Part shown: positions 1 through 5,829 of the stretch, one piece after another
How the letters are laid out: every line of letters starts with the position of its first letter
Numbering within the stretch: the stretch's first letter is position 1
Source: Bifidobacterium breve
GTDB taxonomy: Bacteria; Actinomycetota; Actinomycetes; Mycobacteriales; Mycobacteriaceae
NCBI GenBank assembly: GCA_943331415.1
Contig: CALQLM010000018.1
Coordinates: 1-8,862, forward strand
Length of the DNA: 8,862 nucleotides
Direction: 5' to 3'
The notes under the pieces: model-generated
The model's database searches: none
What the model was told of the DNA's origin: nothing
What the model saw: the letters and a program-made list of their open reading frames with translations, nothing else
Program-made: the position numbers and the translations under genes

Positions 1-1206
1 CGCACCGGTGTCCGGGTCGACCTCGATACCACCCATCACGTAATGACAGGTCGGTCCGACCTCCATCTCGTCCTTGGTGATATCCACCTCGGCCAGCTCC
101 AGGAACTGGTGGTACATCGACGGAAGCCGCTTCTTGATCTCCTCGGGCGTCATCCGCGAGGCGATATCGAGGTACACGCCGCCGTGCGGGGTGCCGCGAC
201 CCGCCTTCACCTCGGCGTTGATCGCCCGTGACACTTCGTCGCGGGGCAGCAGATCCGGCGTACGGCGGGCCGAGTCGTTGTCCTTGAGCCACTGATCGGC
301 TTCTTCTTCGGTCTCGGCGTACTGACCCTTGAAGACCGGGGGGATGTAGTTGAACATGAAGCGCTTGCCTTCGGAGTTCTTCAGCACACCGCCGTCACCG
401 CGCACACCCTCGGTGACGAGGATGCCCTTCACCGACAGCGGCCAGACCATTCCGGTCGGGTGGAACTGGATGAACTCCATGTTGATCAGTGATGAGCCGG
501 CACGCAGCGCCAGCGCGTGGCCGTCGCCGCTGTACTCCCAGGAGTTCGACGACACCTTGAACGACTTGCCGATGCCACCGGTGGCGAGCACCACCGCGGG
601 CGCCTCGAACAGCACGAACTTTCCGGTCTCGCGCCAGTAGCCGAAGGCGCCGGCGATCGCGTCGCCGTCCTTGATCAACTCGGTGATCGAGCACTCGGCG
701 AACACCTTGATCCGCGCGTCGTAGTCGCCGAGTTCGGCCTTATCCTCCTGCTGCAGCGAGACGATCTTCTGCTGCAGGGTGCGGATGATCTCCAAACCGG
801 TGCGGTCACCGACGTGCGCCAGCCGCGGATAGGTGTGACCACCGAAGTTGCGCTGACTGATCCGTCCGTCCTTGGTCCGGTCGAACAACGCGCCGTAGGT
901 CTCCAGTTCCCAGACCCGCTCGGCGGATTCCTGTGCATGCAGCTCGGCCATCCGCCAGTTGTTGAGGAACTTGCCGCCACGCATGGTGTCGGCGAAGTGC
1001 ACCTGCCAGCTGTCCTTGGAGTTGGCGTTGCCCATTGCCGCGGCGCAACCACCCTCGGCCATGACTGTGTGTGCCTTGCCGAACAACGACTTGCTCACTA
1101 CCGCGACTCGCAGGCCGCGTTGCCGGGCTTCGATGACCGCACGTAGACCGGAACCACCGGCGCCGATCACGACAACGTCGTAGGAGTGCCGCTCTACCTC
1201 AACCAT
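1..1206 (-). CDS. sdhA: Succinate dehydrogenase flavoprotein subunit (Sdh1 type), 3' end cut off
   Basis: This is the catalytic FAD subunit that oxidises succinate to fumarate at the inner face of the membrane and passes electrons to the iron-sulfur subunit SdhB. The first 402 residues are present; from memory the family runs to about 640. The Rossmann dinucleotide motif GAGGSG lies at residues 15-20. His46 in AHTVMAEGG matches the histidine that carries covalent FAD in SdhA/FrdA. The substrate-site motif FIQFHPTG is at 245-252 (His249), followed by TEGVRGDGG at 265-273 with the conserved Arg269. PTCHYVMGG at 385-393 supplies another conserved active-site histidine (His388). All key residues are intact. 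The ATG at 1206 puts the FAD motif at the normal distance from the N-terminus, and GAGG lies a few bases upstream. The gene follows sdhC by 38 nt in the same operon. The resemblance is to M. tuberculosis Rv0248c; sdhB should follow beyond the left edge. Confidence 0.95.
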   Translation of the reverse strand, partial: MVEVERHSYDVVVIGAGGSGLRAVIEARQRGLRVAVVSKSLFGKAHTVMAEGGCAAAMGNANSKDSWQVHFADTMRGGKFLNNWRMAELHAQESAERVWELETYGALFDRTKDGRISQRNFGGHTYPRLAHVGDRTGLEIIRTLQQKIVSLQQEDKAELGDYDARIKVFAECSITELIKDGDAIAGAFGYWRETGKFVLFEAPAVVLATGGIGKSFKVSSNSWEYSGDGHALALRAGSSLINMEFIQFHPTGMVWPLSVKGILVTEGVRGDGGVLKNSEGKRFMFNYIPPVFKGQYAETEEEADQWLKDNDSARRTPDLLPRDEVSRAINAEVKAGRGTPHGGVYLDIASRMTPEEIKKRLPSMYHQFLELAEVDITKDEMEVGPTCHYVMGGIEVDPDTGA

Positions 1207-1228
1207 TGGACCTCGCTTTAGAACTCAG

Positions 1229-1243
1229 TAGGGGAAATCCCTA
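1229..1243. other. Short intercistronic inverted repeat between sdhC and sdhA
   Basis: TAGGG and CCCTA flank a five-base loop (GAAAT) in the 38-nt gap between the sdhC stop and the sdhA start. In the transcript it could form a small five-pair hairpin. No U-tract follows it, so it is not a convincing terminator. It could affect mRNA stability or sdhA translation, or be chance. Confidence 0.25.
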
Positions 1244-1244
1244 G

Positions 1245-2072
1245 TCAGCCAATGAATCTCAGGTCGGAGATCGCGCCGCTGGCGACCAACATGATGTAGA
1301 AGTCAGTGAACATCAGGGTGCCGAGGGTGATCCAGGCGAACTTCTTGTGATGAACGTTCAGCTTGCTGACCTCCGTCCACAACTTGTAGCGCACCGGATG
1401 CTTGGAGAAGTGTTTGAGCCGGCCGCCCACGACGTGCCGGCAGGAGTGACACGACACCGTGTACACCCACAGCAGGATGACGTTGACCCACAGGATGACG
1501 TTGCCCAGGCCGAACCCGAAACCCGTCGGCGAGTGCATGGCCTTGACGGCGTCCATGGTGTTGATCAACGAGAGGATCGCGGCGATGTAGAAGAAGTACC
1601 GGTGCAGGTTCTGCAGGATCAGTGGGAAGCGTGTCTCGCCGGTGTAGGTGGCGTGTGGCTCGGCCACCCCGCACGCCGTCGGGGACTGCCACACCGAGCG
1701 GTAGTAGGCGCCGCGGTAGTAGTAGCAGGTCAACCGGAACAGCAGCAGGAACGGCAGTGAGAACAGGGCGTAGGGCAGGTACGACAGCAGGCCGGTGCCG
1801 GGAAGAATCTGAGGCCAGAAATCGCTGGCCTCACCGCACTTGACGCTCATGCACGGCGAGTAGAACGGCGTCAGGTAGTGGTACTTCTCGACGAAGAAGT
1901 TGTCCCGTTGGAAGGCCCGCACGGTCGCGTAGATCACGAATGCGGCAAAGCCCAGGTCGGTGAGGATCGGGGACTTCAGCCAGTTGTCGGTTCGCAGTGT
2001 CTTCTGCGCGATCTGGGCCCGGCCGGACGAAAAGACGCCGGTGCCACGCCGGTTCGCGGTGGGTGCGCTCAT
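1245..2072 (-). CDS. sdhC: Succinate dehydrogenase membrane anchor subunit (Sdh1 type)
   Basis: This 275-residue integral membrane protein anchors SdhA/SdhB and delivers electrons to menaquinone. Five hydrophobic segments are visible at about residues 34-52, 96-116, 157-174, 188-207 and 245-265. It is a single large anchor, unlike the small SdhC plus SdhD pair of E. coli. Cysteine and histidine are unusually frequent in the loops: Cys74 and Cys79 (PCMSVKCGE), Cys116, Cys134, His140, His157, and a CHSCRH cluster at 208-213. From memory, the M. smegmatis Sdh1 structure has a membrane-embedded Rieske-type [2Fe-2S] cluster in place of heme, so some of these are candidate ligands. The ATG at 2072 is preceded by AAAGGGGA at good spacing. 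The gene lies between the small conserved gene (69 nt upstream) and sdhA (38 nt downstream). It resembles Rv0249c. Identification rests mainly on architecture and context. Confidence 0.9.
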   Translation of the reverse strand: MSAPTANRRGTGVFSSGRAQIAQKTLRTDNWLKSPILTDLGFAAFVIYATVRAFQRDNFFVEKYHYLTPFYSPCMSVKCGEASDFWPQILPGTGLLSYLPYALFSLPFLLLFRLTCYYYRGAYYRSVWQSPTACGVAEPHATYTGETRFPLILQNLHRYFFYIAAILSLINTMDAVKAMHSPTGFGFGLGNVILWVNVILLWVYTVSCHSCRHVVGGRLKHFSKHPVRYKLWTEVSKLNVHHKKFAWITLGTLMFTDFYIMLVASGAISDLRFIG

Positions 2073-2141
2073 CTGCAGTGATCCCCTTTAGGTCAACTGG
2101 ACGCAGGGTACCCAAACCGCGGGCACTCGTTTTCAGGCGGG

Positions 2142-2438
2142 TCAGCGTCGGTTGTGACCGCCGACGCCCTCATCGTCGACGTCGCGCCAGAACTCGCGGT
2201 CATACGGTGTGTCCGGCACCTGAATTTTCTCGCCGGAGAACACCACGGTGTGCGCCGCGAGCTCGAGTTCACCGGCGTCTAATTCCAAAAGTTCCAGGTC
2301 AGAGATGATTCGTTCGGTATCGATGACGACCCGCCGCATTGCCGGCGCGTCACCGTAGCGATCCTGCAGAGAGTGCACGCACCGACGCAGGTTTCCAATG
2401 AGATGGTGCAACTCGGCGAGCTCAGCGGCCTTGGACAT
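2142..2438 (-). CDS. Small conserved protein of unknown function, first gene of the Sdh1 operon
   Basis: This is a 98-residue soluble protein that I recognise only as resembling M. tuberculosis Rv0250c, which has no assigned function. The N-terminal half (residues 1-55) looks helical, with heptad-like leucine and isoleucine spacing (AELAELHHLIGNLRR, then an acidic DLELLELD segment). One cysteine is at position 20. The C-terminus is acidic and aromatic (YDREFWRDVDDEG, residues 79-91), followed by a Gly/His/Arg tail. No signal peptide or membrane segment is visible. The ATG at 2438 has a near-ideal Shine-Dalgarno sequence 4 nt upstream. The stop lies 69 nt before sdhC on the same strand, so co-transcription with sdhC and sdhA is likely. 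A role in Sdh1 assembly or regulation is only inference from position. Confidence 0.85.
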   Translation of the reverse strand: MSKAAELAELHHLIGNLRRCVHSLQDRYGDAPAMRRVVIDTERIISDLELLELDAGELELAAHTVVFSGEKIQVPDTPYDREFWRDVDDEGVGGHNRR

Positions 2439-2442
2439 CGGA

Positions 2443-2449
2443 CCTCCTC
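2443..2449 (-). promoter_or_regulatory. Strong ribosome binding site of the small Sdh1-operon gene
   Basis: GAGGAGG on the minus strand is followed by TCCG and then ATG at 2438. It is the best Shine-Dalgarno match seen in the window and fixes the start of the 98-residue protein. Confidence 0.75.
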
Positions 2450-2462
2450 AGGCGTGTCAGGG

Positions 2463-2491
2463 ATCACACTATGTCTATCAATGCTAGTCAA
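2463..2491 (-). promoter_or_regulatory. Candidate promoter of the Sdh1 operon
   Basis: In the 109-nt gap between the pxpC stop and the small gene, the minus strand reads TTGACT (2491-2486), a 17-nt spacer, then TGTGAT (2468-2463). These match five of six and four of six bases of the -35 and -10 consensus. The region is locally AT-richer than its surroundings. A competing -10, TAGTGT (2472-2467), has only a 14-nt spacer. No terminator was seen after pxpC, so read-through from that operon is also possible. This is a motif-level prediction only. Confidence 0.4.
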
Positions 2492-2547
2492 GCCACGAAC
2501 GCGACGTGAGACGCATCACGTCATCGACCCGTCATCCACCCGTCGCG

Positions 2548-3405
2548 TCAGCGCCACCGCAATCGGACCGGCTGTCCCGGTCGTAGCTGCGCCAGGGTGT
2601 CGATGTCGTCGTCGATGACCACACCGATCACCGGGTAGCCGCCGGTGACCGGGTGGTCGGTACCGAGAATCACCGGCTGGCCGTTGGGCGGCACCTGGAT
2701 AGCGCCCCGGATGGTGCCCTCGCTGGGCAGTTGTCGTGCCGGCCATCGGTGCTCCAGGGCCGCACCGGATAGCCGTACTCCCACCCGGTCACTGCGTTCG
2801 GAGACCAACCACGTCGAGCGCACGAGCGCGTCCGGGTCGGCGCACCAGTCGTCGCGCGGTCCGCGCATCACCCGCAACGTGATGAGGCCCTCGGAGATCG
2901 CGGCGACGGGCGCCTGCTCGAGTTCAGGGAAGTTCCCGGCCGGCTCTCCAACCGGCAGCGCGTCACCCGGGCACAGCGGGGGAGGCCCGATGGCCGACAA
3001 CGTGTCGGAACTGCGTGATCCCAGGACGGGAGCCACCGCGATACCGCCCCGGACGCCGAGATAGCTCCGCAGTCCGGAGCGCGGCACTCCCAGCGAGACC
3101 ACCTGGCCTTCCCGAATGTGCGCAACACTGTTGACGCCGAACGGGATTCCGTCGATTGTCGGGCGAGCATCAGCACCGGTCACCGTGATGTCGAGGCCGC
3201 CACCGAGCACCCGGGCGCTGAACCCGCCCAGGGTGACCTCGATGGTCGCGCGGTCCTCGGGGTTGGCGAGCAGGCGGTTGGCCAGTCGGTGCGCGCGACG
3301 GTCGGCCGCGCCCGAGCGGGTGACGCCGATGTGGGCGAGACCGGTTCGGCCGAGATCTTCGACCAGGGCGAGCGGACCCGTGTGCTGCACCTCGAGGGTG
3401 ATCAC
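2548..3405 (-). CDS. pxpC: 5-oxoprolinase subunit C (biotin-dependent carboxyltransferase/KipA-like family)
   Basis: This 285-residue protein belongs to the AHS2/KipA family, also found as a domain of urea amidolyase. In the PxpABC complex it takes part in ATP-dependent hydrolysis of 5-oxoproline to glutamate. Family motifs appear in order: [20 protein letters not shown] at 16-35, YLGVRGGI at 115-122, LGSRSSDT at 128-135, [11 protein letters not shown] at 202-212, and the glycine- and proline-rich region from [15 protein letters not shown] (228-242) to GGYPVIG (255-261). I chose the GTG at 3405 because its GTGA overlaps the pxpB stop by 4 nt and translation starts directly in conserved sequence ([10 protein letters not shown]). 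A longer reading to 3513 would add arginine-rich out-of-family residues inside pxpB. The length is close to that of Rv0263c as I recall it. pxpB lies immediately upstream; no pxpA is in the window. Confidence 0.9.
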   Translation of the reverse strand: MITLEVQHTGPLALVEDLGRTGLAHIGVTRSGAADRRAHRLANRLLANPEDRATIEVTLGGFSARVLGGGLDITVTGADARPTIDGIPFGVNSVAHIREGQVVSLGVPRSGLRSYLGVRGGIAVAPVLGSRSSDTLSAIGPPPLCPGDALPVGEPAGNFPELEQAPVAAISEGLITLRVMRGPRDDWCADPDALVRSTWLVSERSDRVGVRLSGAALEHRWPARQLPSEGTIRGAIQVPPNGQPVILGTDHPVTGGYPVIGVVIDDDIDTLAQLRPGQPVRLRWR

Positions 3406-4034
3406 GCGGTGTCCACCGCGCGGAACCGAACCCACATGCCGGGAACCAGCAGGGCCGGTTGCGGCCGCTCGACATCCCACAGCACTGCGCTGGTGCGGCC
3501 GATGAGCTGCCATCCACCCGGGGACTCGCGCGGGTAGACGCCGCTGAACTCTCCGGCCAGCGCCACCGAACCGGCCGGGACCCGGGTGCGCGGCTCATCC
3601 CGCCGCGGAACCGACAGCCGGGTGTCGCCGCCCACGAGGTAGGCGAATCCGGGCGCGAATCCGCCGAATCCGACGCGCCACGGCGTCGCGGTGTGGGCCA
3701 CGATCACCTCGGTGACATCCATCCCGACGAGTGCCGCCACCTCAGCGAGGTCGGCGCCGTCGTAGACCACGTCGATCACCACATCCGCGTCGTCTGACCG
3801 CGCCGGATCAGTCCAGGTGTCGGACGCGACCTCGGTCAGCCGGGTTCGGGTCGAAGCCTGGTGGGCAGGTCCGGTCAACGTCACCAGCACGGTTCGAGCA
3901 CCGGGAACGATATCGCTGACGCCCGGCAAGTCGGCGGACCGCAGCGAACCGGCGAGGGCAAGCACCTCGTCGATGGAATCGCACTCGAGCAGCAGCGCAC
4001 GATCGCCGTAGTCGCGGATCGTCGGCGCGCTCAT
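3402..4034 (-). CDS. pxpB: 5-oxoprolinase subunit B (KipI-like, AHS1 family)
   Basis: This 210-residue protein pairs with PxpC in the ATP-dependent 5-oxoprolinase; the family also includes B. subtilis KipI and the AHS1 domain of urea amidolyase. Visible family features are an N-terminal [12 protein letters not shown] segment (6-17), [12 protein letters not shown] (89-100), [20 protein letters not shown] (114-133), and [11 protein letters not shown] (151-161) followed by [17 protein letters not shown] (165-181), the family's signature block. The start is either ATG at 4034 or GTG one codon earlier at 4037. I prefer the ATG, which overlaps the stop of the upstream transporter gene by 1 nt (TGATG) and gives a length equal to that I recall for Rv0264c. 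This arrangement predicts translational coupling to the upstream gene, which matters because that gene carries a premature stop. Confidence 0.92.
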   Translation of the reverse strand: MSAPTIRDYGDRALLLECDSIDEVLALAGSLRSADLPGVSDIVPGARTVLVTLTGPAHQASTRTRLTEVASDTWTDPARSDDADVVIDVVYDGADLAEVAALVGMDVTEVIVAHTATPWRVGFGGFAPGFAYLVGGDTRLSVPRRDEPRTRVPAGSVALAGEFSGVYPRESPGGWQLIGRTSAVLWDVERPQPALLVPGMWVRFRAVDTA

Positions 4035-4726
4035 CACACCAGCGCGGTGTAGGTGGGCTCGTGACGCTTGATGTAGGCGATCACGCGGTAGGTGACCGGC
4101 AGCAGGATGACTTCCACGGCGGTCTTGTAGACCCAGCCGAGCGCGGCGTAGGTGACGAAGTCAGCGAATGTGGTGATACCGATCGCCCCGGCGGCGATGG
4201 CGCAGAAAACCAGGGTGTCACCCAACTGGCCGGCGAAGGTGGAACCGACCAGGCGGGCCCACAGGTGCTTCTCCTTGGTTCGTTCCTTGATCTTGACCAC
4301 GGTCCAGGCATTGATGGTCTGTCCGACGATGAATCCGGCAAGGCCCGCGATGATCAGCTGCGTATAGGCGCCGACGACATTGGCGAAGTGTTCCTGATTG
4401 GGGTCGAAGTCAGCAGCTGGCAGATAGACGGTCACCCAAAATGCAAGAGCTGCAAGCGCATTCATCAGAAATCCGAGGATGATCGCTCGCCGGGCGGCCG
4501 TGAATCAGTACACCTCGGCGAGCACATCACCGATGATGTAGGTGAGTGGGAAAACGAAGAATCCACCATCGGTGATGATCGGCCCGAATGCCACGCCCTT
4601 GGTGGCGTTGATATTGGAGATGATGACCAGCGCGGTGAAGATGGCAACCAGGACCGGGTAGTAGACGCTGCCGACGCGCGCGAACCCCGGTACGCCAGGC
4701 CCCGTAGTGTCGGCGTCGGTGCTCAC
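4034..4726 (-). pseudogene. yhhQ: Queuosine-precursor transporter (YhhQ/VUT family) interrupted by an in-frame TGA
   Basis: Read through, this is a 230-codon integral membrane protein of the family that takes up queuosine precursors such as preQ0/preQ1. The N-terminal piece (residues 1-73) carries the first membrane helices and ends in TYIIGDVLAEVY. Codon 74 (4507-4505) is TGA. The same frame then continues without a break through FTAARRAIILGFL and the rest of the protein, including GDTLVF (169-174) and the [14 protein letters not shown] segment near residue 200. E. coli YhhQ, recalled from memory, has RIFGAPLARR here, so the stop replaces a glycine; GGA to TGA is a single change. The frame is otherwise intact, suggesting a recent mutation or a sequencing error. 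The GTG start at 4726 lies 19 nt after lysE; the end overlaps pxpB by 1 nt. Restart at ATG 4465 (codon 88) would lack the first helices. Confidence 0.85.
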
Positions 4727-4745
4727 GGTACCTATCCAAGCACGG

Positions 4746-5342
4746 TCAGGTCAGCACCAGCGAAACGCTCAGGGCGATCATCGTCAACGCGATCACTCCA
4801 TCCAGAATTCGCCACGTCACCGGTTTGGCGAACAGGCCGGCGAGTCGGCGCGCACCGAAACCGAGACAGAAGAACCAGACCGTGCTCGCCGCGGCCGCAC
4901 CGGCACCGAAGCGCCACCTCGCTTCACCCTGCTGGCTGGCAAGCGTTCCCAGCAGGACGACGGTGTCGAGATAGACGTGCGGGTTGAGGAAGGTCAGTGT
5001 CAGACAGGTCAGCAACACCGACGACAGACGTGCTGATCCCGCGTCGCCCGGTGTCATCACGGCGGGTTGTAGCGCGCGCCGGGCAGCCATAAGGCCATAG
5101 CCCAACAGGAATGCCGCGCCACCGTAGCGGGCGACGGTCATCAACTGTGGATGTGCGGTGACCAGCGCTCCCACGCCGGCGACACCCGCGACGATCAGCA
5201 CCAGATCGGAGACGGCACAGAGGATCACCACCGGCAACACGTGCTCGTTGCGGATTCCCTGGCGGAGGACGAAGGCGTTCTGCGCGCCGATGGCCACGAT
5301 CAGGCTCAGGCCGGCGACAAACCCGAATAAAACGGGTGTCAC
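4746..5342 (-). CDS. lysE: LysE/ArgO family amino-acid exporter
   Basis: This 198-residue polytopic membrane protein belongs to the LysE/ArgO exporter family, which exports basic amino acids (lysine, arginine) from the cytosol. The family's N-terminal signature [11 protein letters not shown] is at residues 19-29, an [16 protein letters not shown] segment at 43-58 includes the conserved Asp46, and the second signature [13 protein letters not shown] is at 120-132. About six hydrophobic segments are visible: 5-25, 36-58, 70-86, 108-132, 145-164 and 178-196. Length matches the family. The GTG start at 5342 overlaps the upstream MOSC gene stop by 4 nt (GTGA), so translation is probably coupled. 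No LysG/ArgP-type regulator, often divergent from lysE, is adjacent. Substrate is inferred from the family only. Confidence 0.93.
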   Translation of the reverse strand: MTPVLFGFVAGLSLIVAIGAQNAFVLRQGIRNEHVLPVVILCAVSDLVLIVAGVAGVGALVTAHPQLMTVARYGGAAFLLGYGLMAARRALQPAVMTPGDAGSARLSSVLLTCLTLTFLNPHVYLDTVVLLGTLASQQGEARWRFGAGAAAASTVWFFCLGFGARRLAGLFAKPVTWRILDGVIALTMIALSVSLVLT

Positions 5343-5773
5343 AGGCTGGTGATCTCCACGGTGTCGCCCACTCGGATTGTGCCCGTACGCAGTACCCGCA
5401 GCGCTGATCCGGCGCGTCCGCGCAAGGCCTTCATCGCACCGGGGCCGATCCAGTCGTCGAGCAGTCGGCAGGGTGCGGCGTCGCGAACGACTTCGAACTC
5501 GGCTTCCCCGATCGTGATGCGGGTGCCAGGCGTGGCCGGAATCTCGCCGGCGTCGACGGTGATATTGCGGCGGGTGGCGCCGGGGTCGAATCCGTGGCCG
5601 AGGTCCTCGGCGGCGCTGTCCAGCGCCTCCTGGGACTGCAGGGTCACCTGTCGGTGCCGGCTGCCGTGATACCGGTCCCCGACGAGACCCTTTCGCGCCT
5701 CGGCGACGACGCTGTTGACCGACCGGGTCGGCAGTCTGCTGCCGGGCGCGATGGTGATCGCGGCTACTTTCAT
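5339..5773 (-). CDS. MOSC-domain protein
   Basis: This 144-residue stand-alone MOSC-domain protein belongs to a family related to the C-terminal domain of molybdenum-cofactor sulfurases and thought to handle sulfur or bind Moco. Visible features are the N-terminal strand [10 protein letters not shown], the [18 protein letters not shown] region (28-45), [10 protein letters not shown] (65-74), and the conserved cysteine (Cys102) in [11 protein letters not shown] (98-108). The C-terminus ends in a short beta segment, [10 protein letters not shown] chose ATG at 5773 because the family pattern starts directly there and a -10-like hexamer lies 7 nt upstream. ATG at 5794 would add seven residues. 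It is the first gene of the MOSC-lysE-yhhQ-pxpB-pxpC unit and overlaps lysE by 4 nt. Its physiological substrate is unknown. Confidence 0.88.
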   Translation of the reverse strand: MKVAAITIAPGSRLPTRSVNSVVAEARKGLVGDRYHGSRHRQVTLQSQEALDSAAEDLGHGFDPGATRRNITVDAGEIPATPGTRITIGEAEFEVVRDAAPCRLLDDWIGPGAMKALRGRAGSALRVLRTGTIRVGDTVEITSL

Positions 5774-5780
5774 AATTCCG

Positions 5781-5786
5781 AGTCTA
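5781..5786 (-). promoter_or_regulatory. Candidate -10 element for a leaderless MOSC-lysE-yhhQ-pxpBC transcript
   Basis: TAGACT on the minus strand fits the TANNNT pattern of actinobacterial -10 elements. It is followed by 7 nt (CGGAATT) and then the ATG at 5773, so transcription would be expected to start at or next to the start codon. No Shine-Dalgarno sequence is visible before that ATG, which fits leaderless translation. The whole divergent spacer to the peptide transporter is only 56 nt (5774-5829). On the plus strand CATCGT (5817-5822) sits 7 nt before the transporter's GTG, a weaker match of the same kind. Confidence 0.4.
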
Positions 5787-5829
5787 TTTCGCATCGAGGC
5801 GACGGGAGTTCCGTGGCATCGTATCGCTG

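Noticed and set aside
517..1146. A 209-codon open frame on the plus strand, antisense to sdhA
   Set aside because: The minus-strand sdhA has all its catalytic motifs here; the plus-strand translation has no recognisable domain or ribosome binding site.
2106..2113. GGGTACCC palindrome in the gap before sdhC
   Set aside because: A single eight-base palindrome with no repeat or known operator match; expected by chance in GC-rich DNA.
2467..2492. HspR (HAIR) operator upstream of the small Sdh1-operon gene
   Set aside because: A CTTGACT half-site resembles the consensus, but the second half at the required spacing matches only two of seven bases.
4505..4507. TGA as a selenocysteine codon
   Set aside because: Relatives appear to have glycine, not cysteine, at this position, no redox motif surrounds it, and I see no convincing hairpin directly downstream.
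4034..4726. Two separate genes instead of one broken transporter gene
   Set aside because: Both parts are in the same frame, the sequence between the TGA and the next ATG still encodes family-like residues, and the summed length equals the usual single protein.
4061..4987. A 308-codon open frame on the plus strand, antisense to yhhQ and lysE
   Set aside because: It crosses two well-supported genes on the opposite strand, and its translation is a low-complexity mixture rich in Gly, Asp and Arg with no family motif. It is a product of GC-rich codon usage.
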